Shown here: positions 1 through 6,428 of the stretch, piece by piece
Numbering within the stretch: the first letter of the stretch is position 1
Layout of the letters: each line of letters starts with the position of its first letter
Made by a program: the position numbers and the translations under genes
The notes under the pieces: model-generated
What the model was told of the DNA's origin: nothing
Databases searched by the model: none
The model's input: the letters and a program-made list of their open reading frames with translations, nothing else
DNA from: Anaerolineales bacterium
Lineage (GTDB): Bacteria; Chloroflexota; Anaerolineae; Promineifilales; Promineifilaceae
DNA length: 8,131 nucleotides
Assembly (NCBI GenBank): GCA_020432595.1
Contig: JAGQGA010000222.1
Location: 1 to 8,131 of the forward strand
Direction: 5' to 3'

Positions 1-171
1 CTCATCTTCGACACGGTTTTTTGCACCAAATGACAATCGGCCTTTCGTGTTTGCTTTATCATACTAATGACAGTGATTAGACAGTAGGTGAAGGGCAAAT
101 TAAGCGTATGCAATCGCACTAGGGGAAAGGGCGTATGCAATACGCCCCTACCTTTGGTAAACTTGCCGCGC
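1..171. other. Non-coding leader region upstream of the polymerase fusion gene
   Basis: I see no convincing gene here. The reading frame of the downstream gene stays open back to a GTG at 88, but the intervening 28 codons translate the palindromic repeat at 129-147 and look like non-coding sequence. The stretch around 61-87 is AT-richer and contains loose copies of the CAGT/GATTA words also seen in the heptad repeats further right. No promoter with both good -35 and -10 boxes was found; CATACT at 60-65 is a poor -10 candidate without a partner. Confidence 0.5.
129..147. repeat. Small GC-rich palindrome just upstream of the start codon
   Basis: The arms GGGCGTA (129-135) and TACGCCC (141-147) are exact inverted complements around a five-base centre. 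A partial second copy of the core, GCGTATGCAAT, lies at about 104-114. Short palindromes of the form GGGCGTATNNNATACGCCC are familiar as dispersed intergenic repeats in cyanobacteria and Chloroflexota; that comparison is from memory. Its position 25 bases before the ATG at 172 argues that translation starts after it. Confidence 0.6.
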
Positions 172-3100
172 ATGTTCACGCGACGACACGGATACACCCT
201 TTTCCTTTTGCTGCTGGCCGCCGCCGCCCTGTTGGGGCTGGGAGCTAGCCGCAGCCGCACCGCCTATGAAACGCGGGGCATGCCCGCCGGGCTGCCCCAA
301 CCCATCGCCTACGGCGGTGCCACGCTGGGTCTCAACGTCTATTTGCAGCAGTACGACGATGCCGAACTAGAGCAGCAGCTTGCCGCCATCGCTGCCGCCG
401 GGTTTACGGCCATCAAGCAGCCGTTTTATTACCAGGAGCCGTTTGATTGGGCGGAGAGTGACCGGGTGATAACGGCCGTTTCCCGCCACCCCACCCTCAC
501 CCTCATCCCCCTGCTCGACGGCAACCCCGCCAACCAATTCGCCCCCCCCGCCGACCCCAACCAGTTTGCTGCCTGGGCCGCCGCCTTTGCCAGCCGCTAC
601 CAGCTTCAGTTCTACATCATTTGGGACGAACCCAACCTGACCGACCATTGGGGCAAGCTGCCGCCCAACGCCAACGAATACGCCGCCCTGCTTGCCACCA
701 CCGCCGCCGCCGTTCGCACCGCCGACAGCCGCACCGTCATCGTGGCCGCGCCGCTGGCCCCCACCGTCGAAACTGGCCCCGCCAACATTGCCGACTGGCT
801 CTACTTGCAGCAGCTATACGAAGCAGGCGCAGCCGAAGCGTTTGACATCATCGCCGCCAAACCGTATGGCTTCGACCACCCGCCCGACGACCGCACCGTT
901 AATAACGAAAGGCTCAACTTTAGCCGCGTTATTTTGCTGCGCGAGGTGGCCGAACGGCACGGCGACGGCCACAAGGCGATTTGGGCGGGCAACTGGGGGT
1001 GGAACAGCCTGCCGGCCGACTGGCAGGGCAGCCCCTCGGTGTGGGAAGAAACCACCACCGCGCAGCAGCGGGAATGGACGGTGGCCGCCTTCCAGCGGGC
1101 GCAGCAGGAATGGCCGTGGCTAGGAACCATGTTTTTAGAAAATTGGCAGCCCGCCGCCCCCGCCAACGACCCGCGCTGGGGGTTTAGCCTGTTTGCACCG
1201 GGCAGCAATACCCCCAAGCCACTGCTGGAGGATTTACGCCCGCTGCTGCAACCCGTCGCCGTCGCCCAACCCGGCTTCCACCTCGCCCAGCCCGACGGCG
1301 TGGGGCAGCAATTTGAGGGCGGCTGGCGCTTTTCGCCTGAATTTGGCGCCGACATCAGCGACTCTGGCGACCGCGCCAGCTTCACCTTTTGGGGAACCGA
1401 CATCGGGCTGCGCGTCCGCCGCGCCGACTTCCGCGCTCGGCTGTATGTGACCGTAGACGGCCAGCCCGCCAACGCCCTCCCCCGCGACGAAAACGGGACG
1501 ATGCTCATTCTCACCTCGCCCAGCCAAGCGGACGACTACGTGACGACGGAACTGGTGGCCCGCAACCTGCCCCTCGGTGTCCACACGGTGGAAATTGTGG
1601 CTTCACGCGGCTGGGATCAATGGGCATTGAATGGTTGGAGCGTAGGCTACCGGCCACCAAACCCCTGGCTCTGGCAGCTTTGGCTGGGAGTAACGGCCGT
1701 TTTCGCCCTCCTCCTCGCCCTCCACAACGGCCGTTTAGCCAACTGGGGACCCATCGGCCGCGCCATCCGGCAGGCGTATGAGCGGTTGGCAGCATGGGCG
1801 CAGTGGGGATTAACGGCCGTTGCCGCCCTCATTGTCGCCGTCATGGGGTGGCTCACCTGGGGTACTCACGGCAGCGGCCTCTATCGCCGCCTCGGTGACG
1901 TGGGGCAAATCGCCCTCACCGCCGCCACCGCCGCCCTCTTCTACGTCACCCCCAACTTCATCCTCTTCACCCTCGCCCTCATCCTCCTCTTCCTGCTCAT
2001 CTACCTCCGGCCGGCCTGGGGACTCGCCCTCATCGCCCTCTGCTTTCCTTTTTATATCAACGACACCCTCAAGCCGATTTTTGTTTACCGCTTCTCGCCT
2101 GTAGAGATTTTTACTATCGTTACTTTTCTAGCAGTAATCGGCCATCAGTTATGTCGTTTCACGACCGCTTCGCGTACAGTAATCAGTAACCAGTTATCAG
2201 TAACCAGTCGTCAAGCATTCACTGATCACCGATTGCTGATTACTGATTACTGTTTACTCCTCTTCCTCACAGTCGCCACCCTCTCCCTCCCCTTCACCGA
2301 ACGGCTGAACGTGGCGAGCAACGAGTGGCGGGTGGTCATCATGGAGCCAGCCCTGTTTTATGTGATGCTGCGGCTGCTGCGCCCCACACAGCGCGAAATG
2401 TGGGTCATTTTGGATGCGTTTGTGCTGGGGGCGGTTGCGGTAGCGCTAATTGGGCTGGGACAGTACGTCACCGGCTACAACCTTATCACCGCCGAGGGAG
2501 GGCTGCTGCGGCTGCGAGCGCACTATGGCTCCCCCAACAACGTCGCCCTCTACTTTGGCCGGGTCATCCCGCTGCTGGCGGCAATGGTGCTGCTGGGGAA
2601 AGAAAACGGCCGTCGGCGTTGGGGCTATGCCGCCGCCGCCGTTCCCATCGGCCTGGCTATGCTGCTTACCTTTAGCAAGGGCGGGCTGCTGCTGGGGGTT
2701 CCAGCCGGGCTGCTGGTTGTGTTTTGGCAATGGCAGCGGCAGGCGGGGCGGCGCACCTGGCCGTGGCTGCTGGCGGCGGCGATTGTGGGTGCGGCGGGTT
2801 TGCTGGGGGTGCAGCAAATTCCTCAGTTGGCGGAACGGTTCAATGTGGGCAGCGCAACGGCCGTTTTTCGCCTCAACCTGTGGCAAGCCAGCCTGGAAAT
2901 GGTGCGCCAGCACCCCTGGTTTGGCGTTGGCCTCGACAACTTCCTCTACGCCTATCGCGGTCGCTACATTCTCGATGCCGCCTGGCAGGAACCCAACCTC
3001 AACCATCCGCACAACATCATCCTCGATTTTGCCACGCGACTGGGGCTGCTGGGGCTGTTGGCTGGCACGTCCCTCTTTGCATCATTCATCTACACCCTGC

Positions 3101-3279
3101 GCCGCGCCTGCCCTGATGCCGCCTGGCGGCCGGTTGTGGTGGGTATGTGGGGCAGCCTGGCTGCCATTCTGACCCACGGATTGGTTGACCACAGCTTTTT
3201 TTTGGTTGATTTGGCGTTTGTGTTTTACTTGCTGCTGGGAACGGCCATTTGGCTCACGCATCTTCCCCCTGAGAATTAA
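172..3279 (+). CDS. Glycoside-hydrolase-like domain fused to O-antigen polymerase/ligase (Wzy/WaaL-like) membrane protein
   Basis: From ATG 172 the product is 1035 residues. Residues 6-22 form an N-terminal membrane anchor or signal. Residues about 50-340 look like a clan GH-A TIM barrel: strand 4 ends in IIWDEPNL with candidate acid/base Glu153, and strand 7 reads IWAGNWGWN (270-278), where related enzymes usually have Glu as nucleophile but here Asn274 occupies the place. Residues about 375-495 form a beta-rich, carbohydrate-binding-like sandwich. From about 500 onward there are roughly a dozen membrane segments and the O-antigen ligase signature (Wzy_C type): FSKGG, then HPWFGVGLDNF from H914 and NHPHN at 944-948. 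Members of that family polymerise or transfer glycans at the outer face of the inner membrane, and the extracytoplasmic barrel may bind the glycan. Catalysis by the barrel is doubtful. ATG 172 is preferred to GTG 88 because the latter would translate the upstream repeat; no strong Shine-Dalgarno is visible. Residues 669-694 derive from a repeat insertion. Confidence 0.85.
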   Translation: MFTRRHGYTLFLLLLAAAALLGLGASRSRTAYETRGMPAGLPQPIAYGGATLGLNVYLQQYDDAELEQQLAAIAAAGFTAIKQPFYYQEPFDWAESDRVITAVSRHPTLTLIPLLDGNPANQFAPPADPNQFAAWAAAFASRYQLQFYIIWDEPNLTDHWGKLPPNANEYAALLATTAAAVRTADSRTVIVAAPLAPTVETGPANIADWLYLQQLYEAGAAEAFDIIAAKPYGFDHPPDDRTVNNERLNFSRVILLREVAERHGDGHKAIWAGNWGWNSLPADWQGSPSVWEETTTAQQREWTVAAFQRAQQEWPWLGTMFLENWQPAAPANDPRWGFSLFAPGSNTPKPLLEDLRPLLQPVAVAQPGFHLAQPDGVGQQFEGGWRFSPEFGADISDSGDRASFTFWGTDIGLRVRRADFRARLYVTVDGQPANALPRDENGTMLILTSPSQADDYVTTELVARNLPLGVHTVEIVASRGWDQWALNGWSVGYRPPNPWLWQLWLGVTAVFALLLALHNGRLANWGPIGRAIRQAYERLAAWAQWGLTAVAALIVAVMGWLTWGTHGSGLYRRLGDVGQIALTAATAALFYVTPNFILFTLALILLFLLIYLRPAWGLALIALCFPFYINDTLKPIFVYRFSPVEIFTIVTFLAVIGHQLCRFTTASRTVISNQLSVTSRQAFTDHRLLITDYCLLLFLTVATLSLPFTERLNVASNEWRVVIMEPALFYVMLRLLRPTQREMWVILDAFVLGAVAVALIGLGQYVTGYNLITAEGGLLRLRAHYGSPNNVALYFGRVIPLLAAMVLLGKENGRRRWGYAAAAVPIGLAMLLTFSKGGLLLGVPAGLLVVFWQWQRQAGRRTWPWLLAAAIVGAAGLLGVQQIPQLAERFNVGSATAVFRLNLWQASLEMVRQHPWFGVGLDNFLYAYRGRYILDAAWQEPNLNHPHNIILDFATRLGLLGLLAGTSLFASFIYTLRRACPDAAWRPVVVGMWGSLAAILTHGLVDHSFFLVDLAFVFYLLLGTAIWLTHLPPEN
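2177..2252. repeat. Imperfect inverted repeat of CAGTAAT/GATTACT heptads inside the polymerase gene
   Basis: The left arm 2177-2194 and right arm 2235-2252 pair at 16 of 18 positions, and the inner portions 2195-2208 and 2221-2234 continue pairing less well, giving a hairpin with a loop near 2209-2220. The units resemble those at 4351-4413. The repeat is read in frame as about 26 polar residues (669-694, VISNQLSVTS...HRLLITDY) between two membrane segments. The flanking GACCGCTTCGCGTAC at 2163-2177 may belong to the same insertion. Confidence 0.75.
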
Positions 3280-3304
3280 ACCCGCTCACCAAATTGCCGT
3301 AACT

Positions 3305-3328
3305 TACCCCAGTGCCGGGTGTTTTTTT
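3305..3328 (+). terminator. Weak rho-independent terminator after the polymerase fusion gene
   Basis: A short stem, TACCC (3305-3309) with GGGTG (3317-3321, including one G-U pair), closes a seven-base loop and runs directly into seven T residues at 3322-3328. It lies 26 bases after the TAA of the polymerase gene. The stem is short, so efficiency is uncertain, but the T-run position is right. Confidence 0.45.
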
Positions 3329-3373
3329 ATACGATCCGGCTAGACAAGACAAAGACGGGTATTTGTGAAATTC

Positions 3374-3401
3374 TTGACAATCAACCGGGACAGTCTAAAA
3401 T
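3374..3401 (+). promoter_or_regulatory. Sigma70-type promoter of the acyl carrier protein gene
   Basis: TTGACA at 3374-3379 matches the -35 consensus exactly, and TAAAAT at 3396-3401 matches five of six -10 positions, with a 16-base spacer. Transcription would start near 3408, leaving a leader of about 47 bases. It is the only good promoter between the polymerase gene and acpP, so acpP is likely transcribed on its own. Confidence 0.75.
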
Positions 3402-3454
3402 TGCCCGCTGGTTGCAGCACACGCATAAAAAATTTTTGAAGGAGTGGTTTCTCA

Positions 3455-3703
3455 ATGAGTGAAAAGAAAACAACGTTGGAACGTGTTTCAGCAATTATTG
3501 TTGATTTATTAGGTGTCGAAGAAGAGCAAATTGTCGCAAAGGCACGTTTTCGGGAAGATTTGGAAGCTGATTCGCTTGATCTAGTTGAACTTATTATGGC
3601 TTTTGAGGAAGAATTTGATGGTGAGATTTCCGACGAGGACGCGCAAACCATTACAACTGTTGACGAGGCCGTCAAATACATTGAAGAACATATGACCGTT
3701 TAG
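3455..3703 (+). CDS. acpP: Acyl carrier protein
   Basis: This 82-residue acidic protein has the usual AcpP length and fold pattern. Helix I is followed by [17 protein letters not shown], in which Ser40 of the DSL motif is the site for 4'-phosphopantetheine attachment by holo-ACP synthase. The helix II and III acidic surface that docks fatty-acid synthase enzymes follows. It carries growing acyl chains in type II fatty acid synthesis in the cytoplasm. A Shine-Dalgarno AAGGAG at 3439-3444 lies ten bases before the ATG. The gene has its own promoter and no fab genes beside it. Its base composition is visibly more AT-rich than the polymerase and ATPase genes around it, which may reflect codon selection in a highly expressed gene. 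A dedicated secondary-metabolism ACP is possible, but the sequence looks like the housekeeping type. Confidence 0.95.
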   Translation: MSEKKTTLERVSAIIVDLLGVEEEQIVAKARFREDLEADSLDLVELIMAFEEEFDGEISDEDAQTITTVDEAVKYIEEHMTV

Positions 3704-3715
3704 GCCATTTGGTGC

Positions 3716-3751
3716 TTAGTTATTGGTTATTGCTCGATAACCAATAACTAA
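3716..3751. repeat. Perfect 15-bp inverted repeat between convergent genes
   Basis: The arms 3716-3730 (TTAGTTATTGGTTAT) and 3737-3751 are exact inverted complements around a six-base loop TGCTCG. The element starts 13 bases after the acpP stop, and the stop codon of the convergent membrane protein gene falls in its right arm. It may act as a bidirectional terminator, although no clean T-run follows on either side. Its GTTAT-based heptads resemble those of the repeats at 2177 and 4351, so it could be a short member of that family. Confidence 0.8.
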
Positions 3752-4332
3752 TACCTTTCCCTATTTGCCATCCAAACGGCAGCGGCCAACAGTAAATGAC
3801 CTACGCCGTTGAGCCAAACACCAATTCCTACCCCAATTTGAACCCCTACCGCATTTTCCACCAGCGGGCGCACTTGAAAATAGAACCAGGTGGGTAGTAG
3901 TGCGCCAATTAGACCCAACACAACAAGCAACGGCCAATGAGACAGTTGGCGCGGCCAAACGGCCGTTAATCCCGCCAACACCCCCACGCTGGCAATCAAC
4001 AGCAACCGCAGCAGCCACTCGCTCGGTGGCTCATCCAAAATGGCGGCAATGGCCGGAAACGACTGCAGGCTGACGGCCAACGCCAGTCCCCGCCACGCCC
4101 ACGTCTGCCAACGGCCGTTTTGCCAGCCCACACTCAACAACGCCAGCGACCAGCCTAAGGTAATGGGCGGTAGATAAAACCAGTTTCGCGCCCCCCCCAC
4201 CCCCCTAAACTTAATTCAATACCCCAGTTCAAACCCCAAAAAGCTCAGCCCTACCGCCGGCCCCGGCAGCCAGACGGAAAGATAGCCGATAAAAACGGCC
4301 GTTAATCCCACAAAGGTTACTGTTCGCCACAT
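3748..4332 (-). pseudogene. Multi-pass membrane protein gene interrupted by an in-frame TGA
   Basis: A single reading frame runs from ATG (4332-4330) to the TAA at 3750-3748 with one internal stop, TGA at 4218-4216. The 38 codons before it encode a hydrophobic segment ending GFELGY, and the codons after it continue IKFRGVGGARNWFYLPP and then about four further membrane helices. No frame change occurs, so a single TGG-to-TGA transition would explain the break; restored, the protein would be about 194 residues. The downstream part alone could start at GTG 4200-4198 (150 residues), but that start lies in a G-run and would lose the first helix. I do not recognise the family. It lies 62 bases downstream of the ATPase gene on the same strand and may once have been the last gene of that operon. 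Sequencing error or readthrough are alternatives to true inactivation. Confidence 0.7.
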
Positions 4333-4350
4333 AAGCAAGTGGACAGTAAA

Positions 4351-4413
4351 CAGTTATCAGTTATCAGTTGAGTTCACTGATTACCGATTACCGATTACCG
4401 ATTACTGATTACC
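4351..4413. repeat. Heptad inverted repeat at the 3' end of the ATPase gene
   Basis: The left arm holds two CAGTTAT units (4351-4364) plus a degenerate third. The right arm holds five tandem seven-base units of GATTACC or GATTACT (4379-4413). The two arms are inverted relatives, so the element can fold as a cruciform or hairpin. Part of the right arm is translated on the minus strand as the last codons of the ATPase gene and provides its stop codon at 4397-4395. Confidence 0.75.
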
Positions 4414-5525
4414 GAAATCTCCTCATCCTCACGCTGCTGCTGGGTAAAAAATGCCGTCAACTGGTCGCTGCGCCGCTGCCGCAGAGCCAGCAGCGCAACG
4501 GCGTTAATGTCGGCCACCTCAGCCACTTCCCGCCCATCGGCGGCGGCGTGCGCCCGCGCCGCCTCAAACAGCGTCATCTCCGCCCGGTTAGAGGCAATGC
4601 TAAGCTGCTGAATTAGCCCCAGCCCATGCTGCCGCGCCGCCTCGGCCAGCGTCACTTGGGGCAATCGCTGCCGCGCCGCCTGAATTTCTGCTGCCAGTGC
4701 CAGCGTCTGTTCGGCATAGGCCGCCGCCAACGCCTCTGGTTCCTGCCGATACAGGGCGGCGTGTTCATACGCCTGAAAACGGAGCGCAGGGTCGGTTAGC
4801 CCCGGCACCAATGCCCGCAGCCCAAAGCGATCCATTAACTGGGGGCGAAGCTGCCCTTCGGCCGGGTTCATGGAGCCGATGAGGGTGAAGCGGGAGGCGT
4901 AGCGCAATTTAAGCGCCCCGCGCCAGACGGTGTAATGCCCCTGCGCCGCCGCATCCAAAATGGCATCGGTGACAGTGCCTTCCAGCAGGTTGACCTCATC
5001 AATGTACAAAATGTGGCCGTTGGCGTGACCCAAAATGCCGCGCTCCAGCCGCAGTCGCTGCTGCTCTAACGCCAGCCGCTCGTTAATGCCACCCACCACA
5101 TCTTCCAGCCGGGCGTTGAGCGGCAGCTCAAACATCCGCACGTTGTCGAGCGTGGTGAGGGGTTCGCCATACCCCACCTTTTGGGCGCACTCGGGACACA
5201 GGGCATCCATGCCGCCTGCTTCAAGCATGGCTTCGGTGCAGCCGTAGGCGCACAGACTGCGTGTTACTTGGGGCAACAGATCAACGAGGCCACGAACGGC
5301 CGTTGTTTTTCCCGTCCCTCGTGGCCCCACCAGCAACACGCCTCCCACATTGGGGTTAATGAGTGCCAACAGCAGTGCCAGCTTCATTTCTTGCTGTCCA
5401 ACAATAGCTAAAAAAGGAAATGGCTCATCATCGGCCGAAACAAAATCGGTGGTGGAAGAAACGGCCGTTGTTTGCGCCGACCGCTGTTGCAACAGGTCAA
5501 GCAGTTGGGAACGGGGCTGGCTCAT
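4395..5525 (-). CDS. Magnesium chelatase subunit I-like (ChlI/BchI) AAA+ ATPase
   Basis: The 376-residue protein has a complete ChlI-type AAA+ core: Walker A GPRGTGKT (67-74), Walker B ILYIDE (172-177), sensor 1 Asn220 in GSMNP, an arginine-finger region RPQLMDRFG (227-235), and a helical lid with SNRAEM. Four cysteines at 92, 96, 110 and 113 in the insert after Walker A could bind metal and are common in this branch. In the classical role, subunit I forms a ring with subunit D to drive Mg insertion into protoporphyrin by subunit H; neither D nor H is visible here. It could equally be a MoxR/ChlI-type remodelling ATPase. The start ATG overlaps the TGA of the upstream thioesterase gene as ATGA, implying translational coupling. 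The final residues ISVISNR are encoded by the heptad repeat, so the native C-terminus may have been replaced. Confidence 0.88.
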   Translation of the reverse strand: MSQPRSQLLDLLQQRSAQTTAVSSTTDFVSADDEPFPFLAIVGQQEMKLALLLALINPNVGGVLLVGPRGTGKTTAVRGLVDLLPQVTRSLCAYGCTEAMLEAGGMDALCPECAQKVGYGEPLTTLDNVRMFELPLNARLEDVVGGINERLALEQQRLRLERGILGHANGHILYIDEVNLLEGTVTDAILDAAAQGHYTVWRGALKLRYASRFTLIGSMNPAEGQLRPQLMDRFGLRALVPGLTDPALRFQAYEHAALYRQEPEALAAAYAEQTLALAAEIQAARQRLPQVTLAEAARQHGLGLIQQLSIASNRAEMTLFEAARAHAAADGREVAEVADINAVALLALRQRRSDQLTAFFTQQQREDEEISVISNR

Positions 5526-5998
5526 GTTTTGTCGTGGTGGCTTTGCTGCAAGCGAAAGGCGCGGCGCTCTTCGGCACGAGCAAAACGGAGCTTTTGCGCT
5601 TCGGTTTCACACAACAATGACGGTACGGGGGTTGGCCGGCCGTCATCGCCCAGCGCCACATAAACAAAGTAAGCAGTATTGGTGTGGGTCACTTCTCCCT
5701 TAATCACATTTTCCGCCCGCACCGCCACCCGCGTTTCCAGCGAGGTGCGCCCCACCCACGATACTTCGGCCTCAACCGTCAGCAGTTGGCCGATGTGGAC
5801 AGGGTTATGAAAGTGCATGGAATCTACGGTAACGGTGACAACATGGCGGCGGGCATGTTTGGAGGCAGCCATGCCACCTGCTTCATCACACAGCTTCATG
5901 ATGACACCACCGTGGACATTACCCAAAAAGTTGGCATGTTCTTGCCCCATCACCAACGTCAGCGTTACCCGCGACTCCTCTGGTCTCTTTCCTTCCAT
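5522..5998 (-). CDS. Acyl-CoA thioesterase, hotdog fold
   Basis: This 158-residue protein matches the length and pattern of the YciA/ACOT-type hotdog acyl-CoA hydrolases, which cleave acyl-CoA to free acid and CoA. Asn23 followed by GNVHGGVIMKLCDEAGG gives the usual active-site arrangement, with Asp38 in the long central helix as the probable catalytic acid. The strand VTVTVDSMHFHNPVHIGQ and the later YFVYVALGDDGRP are also typical. These proteins act in the cytoplasm as oligomers. The gene begins four bases after the stop of the beta-flower protein gene (3-nt gap) and its TGA overlaps the ATG of the ATPase gene. The C-terminal 25 residues are charged and probably extend outside the hotdog. 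Chain-length preference cannot be read from the sequence. Confidence 0.88.
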   Translation of the reverse strand: MEGKRPEESRVTLTLVMGQEHANFLGNVHGGVIMKLCDEAGGMAASKHARRHVVTVTVDSMHFHNPVHIGQLLTVEAEVSWVGRTSLETRVAVRAENVIKGEVTHTNTAYFVYVALGDDGRPTPVPSLLCETEAQKLRFARAEERRAFRLQQSHHDKT

Positions 5999-6001
5999 CT
6001 A

Positions 6002-6352
6002 TCACTCCATATCAGGGCGGGTGTCGGAAATATAGATAAACCGCTCTGGGTAGGCTTCAAATAAATCAATGAGGCTGTAAGGTAATGAAGGGAGCATGGG
6101 AGCTAGTGGTACACTAGCGGGGATTTGCGGGCGTAACGGCCGTTTCGGTGGCTTACGACGGGGTTGTTCAGCACCAACCGTGCGCTGCCGCAGCAGCCGC
6201 CGATCATTGCTCAAAAAACCGACATATCTCCCCATCGGATCAAACAAATCACGCCCTACCACAAATCCCAACCATTCACCATCCACATTAAACAAGTGGC
6301 CTTGCTCATAAATTGCCACCCATTCCCCATCGCTCCGATAAATCGGCTGCAT
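6002..6352 (-). CDS. Small beta-flower repeat-like protein of unknown function
   Basis: The 116-residue product starts with three imperfect repeats of about 17 residues, each with a Gly-Glu/Arg-Trp/Tyr-Val/Leu turn followed by a hydrophobic strand: DGEWVAIYEQGHLF, DGEWLGFVVGRDLF and MGRYVGFLSNDRRLL. This resembles what is called a 4-fold beta-flower domain; the match is from memory. A basic, proline-rich linker (about residues 57-85) and a C-terminal segment ending YISDTRPDME follow. There is no signal peptide. The ATG is preceded by GGAG with a six-base spacer, a good Shine-Dalgarno. It is the first gene of the tight three-gene unit with the thioesterase and the ATPase. Function is unknown. 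Confidence 0.75.
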   Translation of the reverse strand: MQPIYRSDGEWVAIYEQGHLFNVDGEWLGFVVGRDLFDPMGRYVGFLSNDRRLLRQRTVGAEQPRRKPPKRPLRPQIPASVPLAPMLPSLPYSLIDLFEAYPERFIYISDTRPDME

Positions 6353-6374
6353 ACATTACTCCTATACCCTACAG

Positions 6375-6409
6375 AAAAAGGGGCGGCACAGACTATTGCC
6401 TATGCCGCC
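6375..6409 (-). terminator. Terminator-like hairpin with U-run in the leader of the three-gene operon
   Basis: On the minus strand GGCGGCA (6409-6403) pairs exactly with TGCCGCC (6388-6382) across a 14-base loop, followed by CC and five T residues (6379-6375). It lies between the predicted promoter at 6457-6429 and the beta-flower protein start at 6352, so it would act either as an attenuator in the leader or as the terminator of the Nudix gene upstream. Confidence 0.6.
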
Positions 6410-6428
6410 TGATTAACTATCTGCGGGC

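Noticed and set aside
20..30. TTTGCACCAAA shared with the opposite strand at 7168-7158, a possible common operator upstream of the polymerase and Nudix genes
   Set aside because: Several eleven-base matches are expected by chance between any two places in a window this size, and the surrounding bases do not align well.
88..171. GTG at 88 as the start of the polymerase fusion gene
   Set aside because: The extra 28 codons would translate the palindrome at 129-147, are not hydrophobic, and displace the natural N-terminal anchor that follows ATG 172.
801..1514. Long minus-strand open frame (237 codons) opposite the glycosidase-like domain
   Set aside because: It is a shadow of the GC-rich sense gene: composition is Ser/Arg/Pro-rich, no known motif is seen, and the sense strand has clear domains.
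2446..3172. Overlapping frames on both strands in the polymerase domain region (188 and 240 codons)
   Set aside because: The Wzy_C signature is in the sense frame; the alternatives are low-complexity, Trp/Cys/Pro-rich or Gln/Pro-rich translations.
3340..3681. Minus-strand frame antisense to acpP (113 codons)
   Set aside because: It is Ser-rich, opposite a highly conserved gene, and runs across the acpP promoter.
4379..4413. Tandem seven-base units as a CRISPR array
   Set aside because: The units are contiguous and only seven bases long, with no spacers; they form one arm of an inverted repeat.
5684..6064. Plus-strand frame opposite the thioesterase gene
   Set aside because: It has no recognisable motif and runs antisense across a well-supported hotdog-fold gene.
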